10,875 nucleotides of DNA from Polyangiaceae bacterium (GTDB lineage Bacteria; Myxococcota_A; Polyangia; Polyangiales; Polyangiaceae): positions 1-10,875 of the forward strand of contig JAKVCH010000075.1 in NCBI GenBank assembly GCA_022447485.1, read 5' to 3'. Of the stretch, positions 1-10,492 are shown one piece after another. The notes under the pieces are model-generated. The model made no database searches. It was not told the origin of the DNA and was given only the letters and a program-made list of their open reading frames with translations. Within the stretch, counting starts at the first letter, position 1, and each line of letters opens with the position of its first letter. The position numbers and the translations under genes were made by a program.

Positions 1-1
1 C

Positions 2-1726
2 GCTGTCGAGTTTTTGACCGACCATTATTCGTCGAAAGAGGCTTGGGACGAGTTGGTTCGAGTCTTTGAGCGTCCCCTGGGTCAGGGGGGCAGTGATGAG
101 GAGCGCTTGGGTGAGATGCTGCAGGTAGCCATGCTGCATTGGAAGAAGCGAGGCTCTGCACTCGATGCTGAGCCTTGGTTTGATCGAATTCGCAAAATCG
201 CGCCGGCCCATGAAGGGGTCATTGATTTCTTTCGCGAACATAAAAAAGAATTGGGTGACGAAGCTGGTTTAGTTCAAATTCTCCAGGCCGCTGTCCGTGC
301 CCTCCCTGATGATTCAGAGTTGGCTCAATACCTATCACTCGAAGTTGCCGACTTTGCAGAGACCCAGGCTTCTGCTCACAAGGCAATTGAAGAGCAAAAG
401 GCACTTTATCATGCTGACCCAGAAAATCGCGAAGTACGGGAGGAGTTAAAGAAGCTCTACAAGCAAACCCAAGGGCACAACGCCCTGATCGATCTTTTGA
501 GGCAGCAATTCGACCGTCTGGAGAAGGACGATTACGAAGGCCGTCTCGAGGTGCTTCGAGAACAGGCCTCCGTTTATCGAGAGTATATCAAGAGCGATAC
601 TGCTTTGGTCAATGTCCTCAATCAGATCGTTGATTTAGATGGCGTTCAGGATGAGCACGATGTCAAAGAAGTCCGAGAGCTAGTCGGGCTCTACGAAAGA
701 TTAGGTCGTCATCGTGATCTTTTAGCCAGCCAGAAACTTCTTGCTGAAATTGTTCCTGATGCGGAAGAAAAGAAGGTTCTCTATCGCCGGGTCGGCCGAC
801 GATGGCTGGAGCAGTTCTCGAATGTGCAGCACGCGATGGAGGCATTTGCCGCTCTGCATCAATTAGATGCGGAAGACCCGGAGGCGATTGAGCGCCTGGA
901 CGAACTCTATCGTAAACGACGCGCATGGAAGGAACTCTATGCCCTCTACGATGAGCAGCTCCAGAAAGCTGAGGGAATGCAACGAGTTCCCCTCCTGAAG
1001 GAGATGGCTCAGTTGGCTGCAGAGAGGCTCAGTCGCGTCGACGATGCTTTGGAGTTTTACCGGGAGATTCTAGCTCTTGACCCAACTCGCATGGACGTCA
1101 TCGAGCGCATGGAGAAGCACGCTGATCGTTCGAAAAATTGGGAGATATTGGCCGAGGTACTTGAGTGCAAGTTGCAGCAGATGCCCGAAGATGAAAGTCG
1201 TCTGCCCGTGCTCCAAAAACTCGGAGGCGTTTACGCCGACCATTTGAAGGAGCTAGAGAAGGCAATTGGCACCTGGCGTCGCGTTCTTGCCGTTCAGCCT
1301 GGCCATGCTCGCGCCCTGCGAGTGCTACGTGATACCTTCCTCAAAGGGTTTCGTTTTGATGAGCTTGAGGAGCTTTATATTTCTCAGAACGATACCGAGG
1401 GTCTCGCCGAGGTCTTATCGACGGCGGCTGACCGCAGCAAAGACGCTGAGCATAAAGTCGACTTGAGCTATCGGGCTGCTCGCGTTTACGAAGAGCGTCT
1501 CGACCAACCCGTTCGAGCCATACGATCCTATGAACGTATTTTGACGGAGGTTCCGGAAGAAGTGCGGGCAATCGAGCGGCTTTTACCCCTCTACGAGCAA
1601 GAAGAGAAGTGGGCCAGGGTTCCTGCTTTATTAGAGACGCTTGCGCAATTAGTCGAAGACGTTGATGAGAAGATTGTTATTTACCGACGCCTCTCCTCCG
1701 TTGCGGAAACAAAACTATCTGACTGA
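2..1726 (+). CDS. Giant TPR-module repeat protein, N-terminal part, 5' incomplete, ends at an in-frame TGA
   Basis: The frame is open to the left edge. The residues before the TTG at 14 (A-V-E-F) continue the helix pattern, and the next stretch (TDHYSSKEAWDELVRVFE) looks like the end of a repeat module. The real start therefore lies upstream, and TTG 14 is only the first codon usable as a start in the window. The protein is helical, acidic and built of about seven modules of roughly 72 residues. Each has an L-x-x-x-x-A-I/M helix, a P-containing turn and an L-x-x-L-Y...W-x-x-L helix pair, for example around 840-950, 1020-1150 and 1490-1630. These are degenerate TPR-like units, a fold known for protein-protein binding. 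No catalytic motif or membrane segment is visible. The frame ends at TGA 1724-1726 in the middle of the eighth module (E-T-K-L-S-D-stop-K-G-A-I). I therefore read it as the front part of the same gene as 1835-10495 rather than a complete protein. The partner and function are unknown. Confidence 0.85.
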   Translation, partial: AVEFLTDHYSSKEAWDELVRVFERPLGQGGSDEERLGEMLQVAMLHWKKRGSALDAEPWFDRIRKIAPAHEGVIDFFREHKKELGDEAGLVQILQAAVRALPDDSELAQYLSLEVADFAETQASAHKAIEEQKALYHADPENREVREELKKLYKQTQGHNALIDLLRQQFDRLEKDDYEGRLEVLREQASVYREYIKSDTALVNVLNQIVDLDGVQDEHDVKEVRELVGLYERLGRHRDLLASQKLLAEIVPDAEEKKVLYRRVGRRWLEQFSNVQHAMEAFAALHQLDAEDPEAIERLDELYRKRRAWKELYALYDEQLQKAEGMQRVPLLKEMAQLAAERLSRVDDALEFYREILALDPTRMDVIERMEKHADRSKNWEILAEVLECKLQQMPEDESRLPVLQKLGGVYADHLKELEKAIGTWRRVLAVQPGHARALRVLRDTFLKGFRFDELEELYISQNDTEGLAEVLSTAADRSKDAEHKVDLSYRAARVYEERLDQPVRAIRSYERILTEVPEEVRAIERLLPLYEQEEKWARVPALLETLAQLVEDVDEKIVIYRRLSSVAETKLSD

Positions 1727-4700
1727 AAAGGAGCCATTAAGTATGCTCGGGTTGCCTATGAGTTAGCCCCAAAGAAACAAGCAACTCTCGAGTTATTTGA
1801 TTCGGTTTGCCGTTCTACCGGCGCTTGGAGCGAGATGGTGAGCGCGTTGAGTTCACGCTTGGACTCTCTGGGTGGTGTCGATGCAGAAGATCTTTCTGAA
1901 GAAGATCTTCAAGAAGCAAAATCAATTGCCTTGCGCGTAGCACGTCTCTTGGGCGAAGAGCTGGGTCAAGCTGATGAGGCCGTCGAACGATTGAAAGAGT
2001 TGGTGGCGATTGCACCACAAGATAAGCATATTCTTGAGGTTTTTGACGCGTTTTTGCGTCGTGAGAACCGAGCTGAAGACTTACGTTGGCTCTATGCGCA
2101 ACGAGAAAAAGTTGCGGAAGAGGCCAGCGATATTGCCGCTATCTTGAATCATTGGGCTCGTTTTGAAGAATCAGTGAATGAGGATCACTCGATTGCCCTT
2201 GGTATTTACGCCCGAGCGCTCGAGGCAGAACCTGAGAATCTTGAGGCGCTCGATGCCCAAACACGGCTAGCTCTCGAAGCAGAAGATTATCGTCTTGCTG
2301 CCAAAGCTGTCACAGTTCATGCCGAGCTTTTGAGTGGTCGAGAGAGAGCGACCAAAGAAGCTCTCTTGGCTCGCCTCTATGGTGAAGAACTCGAAGAACC
2401 AGAGTTAGCTTTATTGGCTGCAAAAGAGGCTCTCGATAATGGTGCGGAGTCTGGTGAGGTCATCGCAGTATTACAGCGCCTGGTAGAAAATCCCGAAGTA
2501 CGCGGTGAAGCCGCCCGTCTGCTCAGCGAGCTCTACAGTGCTGATGGGGATGGTCGAAAAGAAGCTGATGCGCTACGCGCACTCATCGCCGAGACCACTC
2601 AAGGTGCTGAGCAATTGGCTCTTTTCGAGAAACTCGCGTCTGTGTATCAGGAGAGTCTCGAAGAACCGGGCGGGGCCCTAGGCGTTATTCTTGAAGCTTT
2701 GAAGATTTACCCATCGGAATTGCGCCTTTGGGATCGCGGGAAGCTACTGGCCGAGACCGCAGAGCGGCCTTCGGAGATCGCTGAAAGCTACCGCGAAGCA
2801 ATGAAGCTTGAGTTAGAGCCTAGCCTTGATTTGGAGCTTTCTCGTCGCGCGGCAGACCTTCATCAGACAACTCTTGGCGATGGGGAAGGAGCCGTCGTCT
2901 ACTTACAAAAAGTTCTTGCACTCGAGCCTGAAGATGAGGCTGCTTTTGAGCGCTTAAAAGAGATATTGACCTCGGCCGAGCGTTGGCGAGAGCTCGAGGA
3001 GCTGTACGATAACGAAGTCCAGCGTCTAGACGATGACGCGCGTCGTATCGAGATGTTAGCAGAGGTGGCTTTGCTTGCCGAAGACATCATTGGCAATGCA
3101 GAATCGGCATTGGCTTATCATCAACGTATCTTAGAACTCGACTCAATCCATCCTGTGTCGTTGGAGGCGCTTGATCGGCTCTATAGCCGTTTAGAGAGAA
3201 AAGAAGAGCTCTTAGAGCTCTTAGGGCGTCGGGTTGAGGTAGCGGTGGCTGATGAGCTGGAATCTCTCTTGGTCCGCGCTGCTCAATTAGCCTACGAGCT
3301 AGGTCAATTTGAGGCATCCTTGGCTTCCACGATTCGCATTCTCCAAGAAAATAGCGGCAGTTATGACGCGCGGGATGTTGCTGAAAAACTCCTTCTTCAA
3401 AAGAACACCCGGGGCGAAGCTGCGACTATCCTTGAAAAAGTCTACGAAGAGAAAGACGAGATTAGAGAACTCGTGCGCGTCTTAGGCATTCGAGTGGAGG
3501 TTTTGCGCCCTCATGATGACGAGGCTTTTTCTGAGGAAACAGTGCACCATCGCGAAGATGAGCGTCGGGAGCTCTTGCGCCGGATTGCCACCCTGAGGGA
3601 TGACCGCTTGCATGATGATGAGGGCTCTTTCGATGTATTTGCTGAGTTAACGCCTCTCGATCCTGTCGATACGGAACTTAGAGAGCGGCTGATGGAGTCA
3701 GGGCGTCGCTTGGGTCGCAATGAGCGTGTGGTCGAGGTCTTGAAAGAGACGGCGCAGGCTGCGGAAGAGACTTCGCTCACTGCCGAAATATTGCTCGATG
3801 CTGCGAATATCGAGAACACCATTCTGGAGCAGTCCGCGGCTGCTGAGTCTACTTGGCGCCAGGTGTTGAGGATGAGTGATAATGAGCCTGAGTGCGCCCT
3901 TCGCGCCGCCAAGGAATTAGAGCAAGCTCTATCTACTGCTAATCGCTATCAAGAGTTAGTGCAGGTTTTGCGCGAGCAGATTCCGCTTGAGCAAGACTAC
4001 GATCGGAAAGCAGCCCTCTGGGCTCGTATTGCTCAATTATCAGCGGAATTTCTTCAAGATCCTGAGGGTGCGATTGGAGCTTGGGAGGCCCGTTGGCAAG
4101 ACAACCCAGATGATGCTCTGGCCCTGGAGCAGCTATCGACCCTGTATGCTCAGGTCGGTCGTTATGAAGACTTGGCGCAGGTCTTAGAACAACGGCGAGA
4201 CGCGGCCGTACAAGATACCGAGCGCTATGCGCTGAGTCGGCAATTGGCAGAAGTCCAAGAGACAAAGCTCGACCAGCACCAGCGAGCAATTGAATCGTAC
4301 CAGGTCTTACTCGATGAGATGGGCCCAACCTCAGATGTCTTGACAGCTTTGTCGAGACTCTATCTTGCAGCCCAGCGTTGGGAGGACCTCGCTGATGTTC
4401 TGGAGCGGCAGAGTGACCATACAGAAGATGAAGAGCTACGCCTAACGGCTCTGGCTGAATTGGGTCGCACCCGTGCCCAGAGGCTCTCCGATGTGCCCGG
4501 TGCATTGGATGCGTGGCGTCGCGCTTTGTCGTTTAACTCGGCACATGAGGCCAGTCGCGAGGCGTTGAAAGAGCTCTTGCAGCATGAAGATAGCATTGCC
4601 CGTTTGGAGGCCGCTGAAGTGCTGCAGCCGATTTTTGAGGCAGATGCCAATCATGAAGAATTGCTTGGTGTCCTGGAGGTACAAGCGAGTGCCTCCGATG

Positions 4701-7700
4701 ACCCCGGGTTTAAGGCAGAGCGGTTTGAGCTAGCGATGCATATCGCTGAAGATGAGCTTCAAAACTCAGGCCGGGCTTTGGACTTTGCCGTGCGGGGTAT
4801 TATTGAGGCATCTGCTAGTGGCGAAATTCAAGACTGGCTGGGGGCTCTTGAGCGTTTGGCCGAGGCCAGCGACGGACGGCAAAAGCAAGTAGATGCTCTG
4901 GAGCAAGCGGTTGATGAACTCTTTGATTCCGATCTGCAATTGAGAGTGATTTCTCGCGTTGCCGAGATTAAGGCTGAAGAGCTCCAGGATCGCAAAGGCG
5001 CGATTGCTGCTTACGAGAAAGCCTTGGAGTTCAGCGGCGACGATAGGGACGTGCTCTCGTCAGTCGCCGAATTGTATAGGGCTGAATCGGCGTGGGAGGA
5101 GCTGCTTTCTGCCCTGCAGAAGCTGGAAGATATTGCCGAGTCGGAGCTGGAACGAAAAGAAGTAGCTTATCGTAAGGCGGAGCTTTTGGCTTTGACGATG
5201 AAGCAGGTTGATGCCGCAATCGAGGCCTATGAATCGATTGTTGATATTGCTTTGGAAGAGAAGGCTCTTCTCGGCTTGGAAGCTCTGTACGGCGAAGCGG
5301 AGCGCTATGATGACCTGGCTAGCTTGATTCAACGCCAAATTGACGAAGAAGTGAGCGACGTGCCCAACCTGCGGGTGAAGTTAGCTCGCGTTCAGGCTTT
5401 CTCCCTGCTCGACATTGAGCGAGCTATCGATGAGGTCGAGCAGGCTCTTCAAGAAGATACTCAGCACGAACTGTCTGTGGCCCTTTTAGAAGAGCTAAGG
5501 GGAAGGGTCGAAGAGGCGTACCTACGGGGGCGTATCGCCGCATTGCTCGAGCCCGTGTACATGGCTCGCGCTGACTACGATAAGGTTTTGAGTGCTTTGG
5601 AGTTACGCTTATCCTCGATCGATTCTCCTGACGAAAAGAAGGAGCTCGTAGCGAGAATTGCTCAGCTACACGAAGAGCAAAGAGAAGACTACCTAGCGGC
5701 GCTGGAGATAACTGCGACTCTTCTTGATGATGACCTACATGACTCGTCTGTGAATGGCGAGTTGGAGCGCTTGGCTGGCGTCGCCTCGGCAGAGTTACGC
5801 TTGGCCGAAATTCTTGCTGAGCGCCTACTTCCCTTAGATGATGACGATGAGGTAACGGCGGCTCTTTGTCGCCGGGCAGGAACAATCTTTGTCGAGCAGG
5901 AGCGCAAGAAAGAGGCCCTGCCTCTATTACAACGAGCTCTTCAGTTTGAGCCAGAAAGTGCCGAGCTCTTTGATGCAGTTGATCAGTTGCTGATTGCCAT
6001 TGGAACTCCAGAGCAGCGCGTGGCTCTCTATCGGGATGGTCTCGACCATCGCTATGATCCTGATGAGCAACTGCGCATGCAGCAGGTGATTGCCTTCATC
6101 GAAGAAAAGCAACTCGGTAATGTGGCCGGAGCGGTCGCCGCGCACTTGGCTGCCTTGGAAGCGGATGGGACGAATGATGATTCATTTACCGCCTTAGCTC
6201 GGCTCTACCGAGCTGCTGAGTCTTGGGCTGAGCTCGCGGAGCTCTATGAAAATCGAGCTCAAGCTCTACCTCCTTTTGACGCTGCTCCTTATCGCCTTGA
6301 ATTAGCCGAGCTTCTCGAAGAAAAGCTGGAGCAGCCAGAGGCTGCTTTGGAGCAGCTTGAAGACCTAGTGCGCGATGTGCCCGATAACGGGGAGGCGATA
6401 GCAAAAATTGAGTCGTTCCGCGCTCATGAGGACTTACGGGCACGGGTGGTCGATATTTTACGACCGCTTTTTGAGGCGAATGACGATTGGCGCAAGTTAA
6501 TTGCGCTCAATGAGGATCGCTATCTTCTAGCAAATGACGATGCCGACAAGGTGGTCGTCTTGAGAGAAACTGCGGAATTGTGGGAGAATCGCGGGGACGA
6601 TCTCGGTCGAGCTCGTCGCGCTCTCTCGAATGCATTTCGTTTAGAACCTGATTCTTCCGACCTGCGTCTTGATATTGAGCGCATGGTCGTCGTGACCGAA
6701 GAGTGGGCAGAGCTGGCGGCCCTTTATGAAGATGTTTTAGGCGAGCACGATGACTTAGCCGAAAAGCGGGAATTAGTGTCTCGCTTAGCGGAGCTGAAAG
6801 ATGAAAAGCTCGATGACCCTCGCGGGGCGTTAGGGCGCTACACTGAGCTTCATGCCCTGGAGCCTTCAGAGCTCGAGCCTCTCTTCGCAATGGTTCGCTT
6901 GGCCACTCTCCTCGGTGATTGGTCAGCCCTCGAATTTGCTTTGGTGGCGCAAGCAGAAGTCTCCTATGATGACTTTGAGAGGGTGCGCGTTTATCGGCGT
7001 TTGGGCCTTTTGCGCTTACGGACTCTGGAAAACCGCGACGGAGCGGTTGCGGCTTTCGAGAGCGCATTTGAGGCCAATGAGCAGGATCCAGAGGTTACAG
7101 ATCAGCTGATCGATTTGTATGAGGAGTCCAACGATGCGGAACGTCTCGTTGACCTCTATGCAGCTCGCATCGCTGGGGGAGACCTGACGGAGGAAGAACG
7201 ATTTGACCTTTCCTTGAAGTCGGCGGCTCGGTTTGAGACAGATCTCAAGGACCTGCCTCGAGCCATCGAGGCTTTGAATGAGGCGCTTCTGAGCCGTCCT
7301 GATGATGCGAGCGTCCTGAATGAGCTAAGAAGACTTTTCACCGAGGAGGAGCTTTGGTCGGAGCTTCTGGAGAATCTTCGCTTGCAGGCTGGTTTGGCGG
7401 AAGATGCAGCCCAGCGCCTTGAATTACGGCGTCAGGTGGCGTCTGTCTTAGCGGAGAAGATGGAGTCTTACGAAGAGGCTTTAGAGGCTTTGGGGACTAT
7501 CCTCGACGAGTATCCAGATGATAGCCCAGCTATTGATGCTGTGTTTGGACTAGTAGAAGGAGAAGACCATCTGAAGCTTCAAGCCGCTGACTTATTGGTC
7601 CCGGCTTTACGGCAAGTGGAGCTTCCCAAGAGGTTGGTTGCTGCTTATCGCTTGAGGTTAGATGCGGAACAGGATCCAGTTATTCGTCTTGAGACTCTCA

Positions 7701-10492
7701 GGGCGATGGCAGAAGTTCAGGAGAGCGATCTTCAAGATAACCAGGCGGCGTTTGATTCTCTGGCTCTCGCTCTCAGTGAGAGCACTGAGCCCTCCGACTT
7801 GGGCGACGAATTGAAGAGACTGGGTGCCTCCCTTGAAAATTGGTCGGCACTGGCACAGACATTTGAAACTAAGGCGGCTGATGTGTACGAGCCGGAATTC
7901 GCCCAACAACTCTGGGTCGATGCGGGGCGGCTACGGGAGGAAAAGTTGAAGGACTATCCTCAAGCGATAGAGGATTATCGAGCGGCGACGGAGCAGGTGG
8001 GCGATCACCTCGAATTGCTCGACGCTCTCGACCGACTCTCAACATTAGTGGGCGATACAGCAGCTGTTGTGGAATTATTAGAGAGACGCATGCCTCTAGC
8101 CGAGACAGATGTCGACCGAGCGAAACTTTATACTCGCCAGGGTCAACTGCAGTTAGAGGAACAAGCAGAGCCTGCGGAGGCTCTGGTTTCACTCCGACAG
8201 GCTTTGGAGTTAGATCCGAGCAATGAGGAAGCAAGCTCATTTTTGAAGAAGATTTTGGAGCTCGATGGGCACTTTGACGAGAGCTTTGATATTCTCGATG
8301 GTGTGTATCGGCAACGTTCGAGCGGCGCTGAATTAGCTGAACTACACCAACTTCGCGTAGCGAGAGCTTCGAATCCTGAAGATAGAGTGGAGATGCGTCG
8401 AGTGTTGGCCCAAGTTCTCGAAGAAGAATGCCAAGATGCCTTGGCTGCCCAAAAGTGTCTTCAAGAAGCGGTTGCCGAGCTGCCAAGCGATAGCGGTTTG
8501 CAGGATGAATTGGAGCGAATCTTGCCGATCACTGAGCAGTGGTCATTGGCTGCAGAGGCCCTTTTGAATGCAGTGAAAGCCGCTGAGGAGATCGCTGAAG
8601 AAGATGCACGTTCCTTAGGACTTCGAGCGGCAGAGTGGCAGAGAGATCGGGCTGGAGACCGAGCGGGAGCAGAACGAGCCTTCGCCGTTGCGCTCAACTT
8701 CGCGAAAAAGCTCGAAGACAACTACTCTCAGGATGAAATACTCCAGCAGATGGAGGCTCTACAAAGCGACGAGGGTCGTGAGGCTGACTTACTCAAGACG
8801 CTCTGCGCTCGAGTTGAGGTGATTGATGAGGTGGGGGTGCAGTTAGAGCTACTCCAGAGAGCCCAAGAAATAGCCCTCGGATTAGGGCAAGCTGACAGGG
8901 CCGAAGAAATCATCCGCCAAGCTTTAGAGCTTGAGCCCGAAGAAGAGTGGGCCCTCTTTTCGCTCTTCCGACTGCGTAAAGAAGCCGGTGATTCTGAGGA
9001 GACCTATCAATTATTACTTCAATTGCAGGAGATGAGTCATGATGTTGATCGCCAGCGAGAGTTGAAGATCGAAGCGGCCGGTTTAGCCGTGGGGCCGTTA
9101 GAGAAGCTCGAAGAGGGCATAGAAATTCTCGAAGAACTCTACGCTGAGGAGCCAAGTGCTGCGATTAGTGACTATTTGAGACAGGCTTACGTGAAGGCCG
9201 AAGACTGGACCAAGCTTTCCGAACTATTGGACCGTCTTGTCCAGTCCGCCGATTCTGAAGAGGAGCGAGCTACGTACTTGGTTGAGCGAGCTGAGCTTTT
9301 GCTCCAGCGTTTCGAGCAAGCGTCAGAAGCAAGTGAGCTTTTAGAGAGTATCGTTTCTGTTGACCCTGTCCATGGCCAAGCGCTCGCGTTGCTCAATTCG
9401 ATTTATGAAGACGAGAAGAACTACGACGCATTGGGCCAATTACTCGAAGGTCAAATCAAAGTAGCTTTGGATAAGGGCGCCACAGAAGATGCCCTGGAAC
9501 TTTTGGAATCCTTAGGTTCTTTGAAGAAGGAGAAGGCCGGTGATTTGGTCGGCGCGATCTCCGTGGGCCAGCGGCTGATCGAGTTGAGTCGTACGTTGGA
9601 AAATCAAGAAAAACTCTTAGCTCTCTACCTTGAGGCAGAGGACCGACAGAGTGCGGCAAGGTTGTTGGAAGAAATTGTCGAGGACCTCGAAGATGAAGCG
9701 GCTGTGCCGCGCTTATTGGAATTGGCAGAGCTTTATAAGGAACAGGAAGATCTCGATGGGGCATTGCGCTCCTTAGAGCGAGGTCTAGCGGCATCGGGTG
9801 ATGACGCTGAGTTGCGAGAACGGCTTCGGGAAGAGTACCTGAAAGCCGAGCGCTATGAGCCTGTTGTAGACATGATTCTGGCAGACGCAGAAGCTACAAA
9901 TGAAGTTGCAGATAAAGTTGCAATTTACCGTGAAGCAGCTGCATTGATTCAGTCGAAGTTGGGAGATGCTTTGCGCGTTGCCGAGACTCTTGGAAAGGCA
10001 GCCGAGCTCGCCCCTGACGACCGCGAACTACTCTTGGAACTCTGCGATGCTTACAGTGCCTCGAATCGAGGCGATGAGGCGGTGTCGGTATTGGAGCAGA
10101 TAGTCTCGACGTATGCGGGGAAGCGAAGCAAAGAGCTGGGAGAGATACATCGACGACTGGCGACCGCCTACTTGTCTCAAGAGAATATGGAGCGCGCCTT
10201 GCAGGAGTTGGATCGAGCCTTTCGTATCGAACCTGGTAATATTCGGGTATTGAAACAGCTCGGTGAAGTGGCGATGCAGACCGGCGACATGAAGAAGGCG
10301 CAGCAAATGTTCCGGGCGCTTCTCTTGCAGAAGCTCGACGCGAATGCACCAATCAGCAAGGCGTTGGTGTTCTTACGCTTGGGTCAAATCTCCCAGCAGC
10401 TCGGTGAAGGAGCAAAGGCCAAGCAAATGTACGAACGAGCGCTTCAACAAGATGCAGAGCTCGAAGAAGCGCGCGCTGGCCTCGCTAGCCTC
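356..10492 (+). repeat. Protein-level tandem array of about 44 TPR-like modules, followed by three canonical TPRs
   Basis: The array was counted by the recurring L-x-D-x-x-x-A-I/L helix start. About seven units precede the TGA (the first, around 110-300, is degenerate and lies before the coordinates given), one spans it, and about 36 follow. The usual unit is near 216 bp (72 codons). Units are related at protein level, but by eye I find no long identical DNA stretches between them. The expansion therefore looks old rather than recent. Six units carry an extra helix. Their anchor residues lie at 2501, 3410, 4601, 5525, 6437 and 7574. The spacings are 303, 397, 308, 304 and 379 residues, corresponding to 4, 5, 4, 4 and 5 modules. 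The exact number of modules depends on how degenerate units are counted. Confidence 0.8.
1724..1834 (+). other. In-frame TGA and following 36 in-frame codons that join the two halves of the giant gene
   Basis: The TGA at 1724-1726 is in the same frame as the sequences on both sides. The 36 codons after it (1727-1834) contain no stop and no ATG, GTG or TTG, but they read as a good module: K-G-A-I-K-Y-A-R then E-L-A-P then a helix ending W-S-E-M, where the M is the ATG at 1835. The stop replaces the residue after the D of the L-x-D-x-x-G-A-I motif. Other modules have R, P, V, G, L or N there (for example LQDRKGAI near 4980). One base change from CGA (R), GGA (G) or TTA (L) would explain it. It is the only TGA in nearly 3,500 codons and tryptophan is encoded by TGG throughout, so a reassigned code is unlikely. 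The options are a nonsense mutation, a base-call error, or leaky readthrough. Confidence 0.85.

Noticed and set aside
14..16. TTG at 14 as the real start of the giant gene
   Set aside because: The frame is open to the window edge, the preceding codons fit the helix, and the following residues look like the second half of a module. No ribosome-binding site is visible in the few bases before it.
241..250. Run of six A bases as a programmed frameshift site
   Set aside because: The zero-frame reading is CAT-AAA-AAA-GAA, which is not the classic slippery arrangement, and module coding continues in the same frame.
1724..1726. TGA as a sense codon of an alternative genetic code
   Set aside because: Only one TGA occurs in about 3,500 codons while TGG is used normally for tryptophan, and the glycosylase gene fits the standard code.
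1724..1780. TGA read as selenocysteine
   Set aside because: No convincing hairpin follows the TGA within the next 40 bases. The position is a variable non-cysteine residue in sibling modules, and a TPR-like scaffold has no redox site to use it.
3511..3912. Open frame of 133 codons on the - strand
   Set aside because: It is a shadow of the repeat gene. Its serine- and arginine-rich composition is what the reverse of GAG/GAA/CTC-rich coding sequence gives, and no family is recognisable.
3939..4505. Open frame of 188 codons on the - strand
   Set aside because: It lies wholly opposite well-patterned module sequence, is rich in R, P, H and L without domain structure, and has no credible start context.
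7869..8486. Open frame of 205 codons on the - strand, the longest antisense frame
   Set aside because: The + strand here encodes clear modules. The antisense product has no recognisable motif, and long antisense frames are expected when the sense strand has this codon bias.
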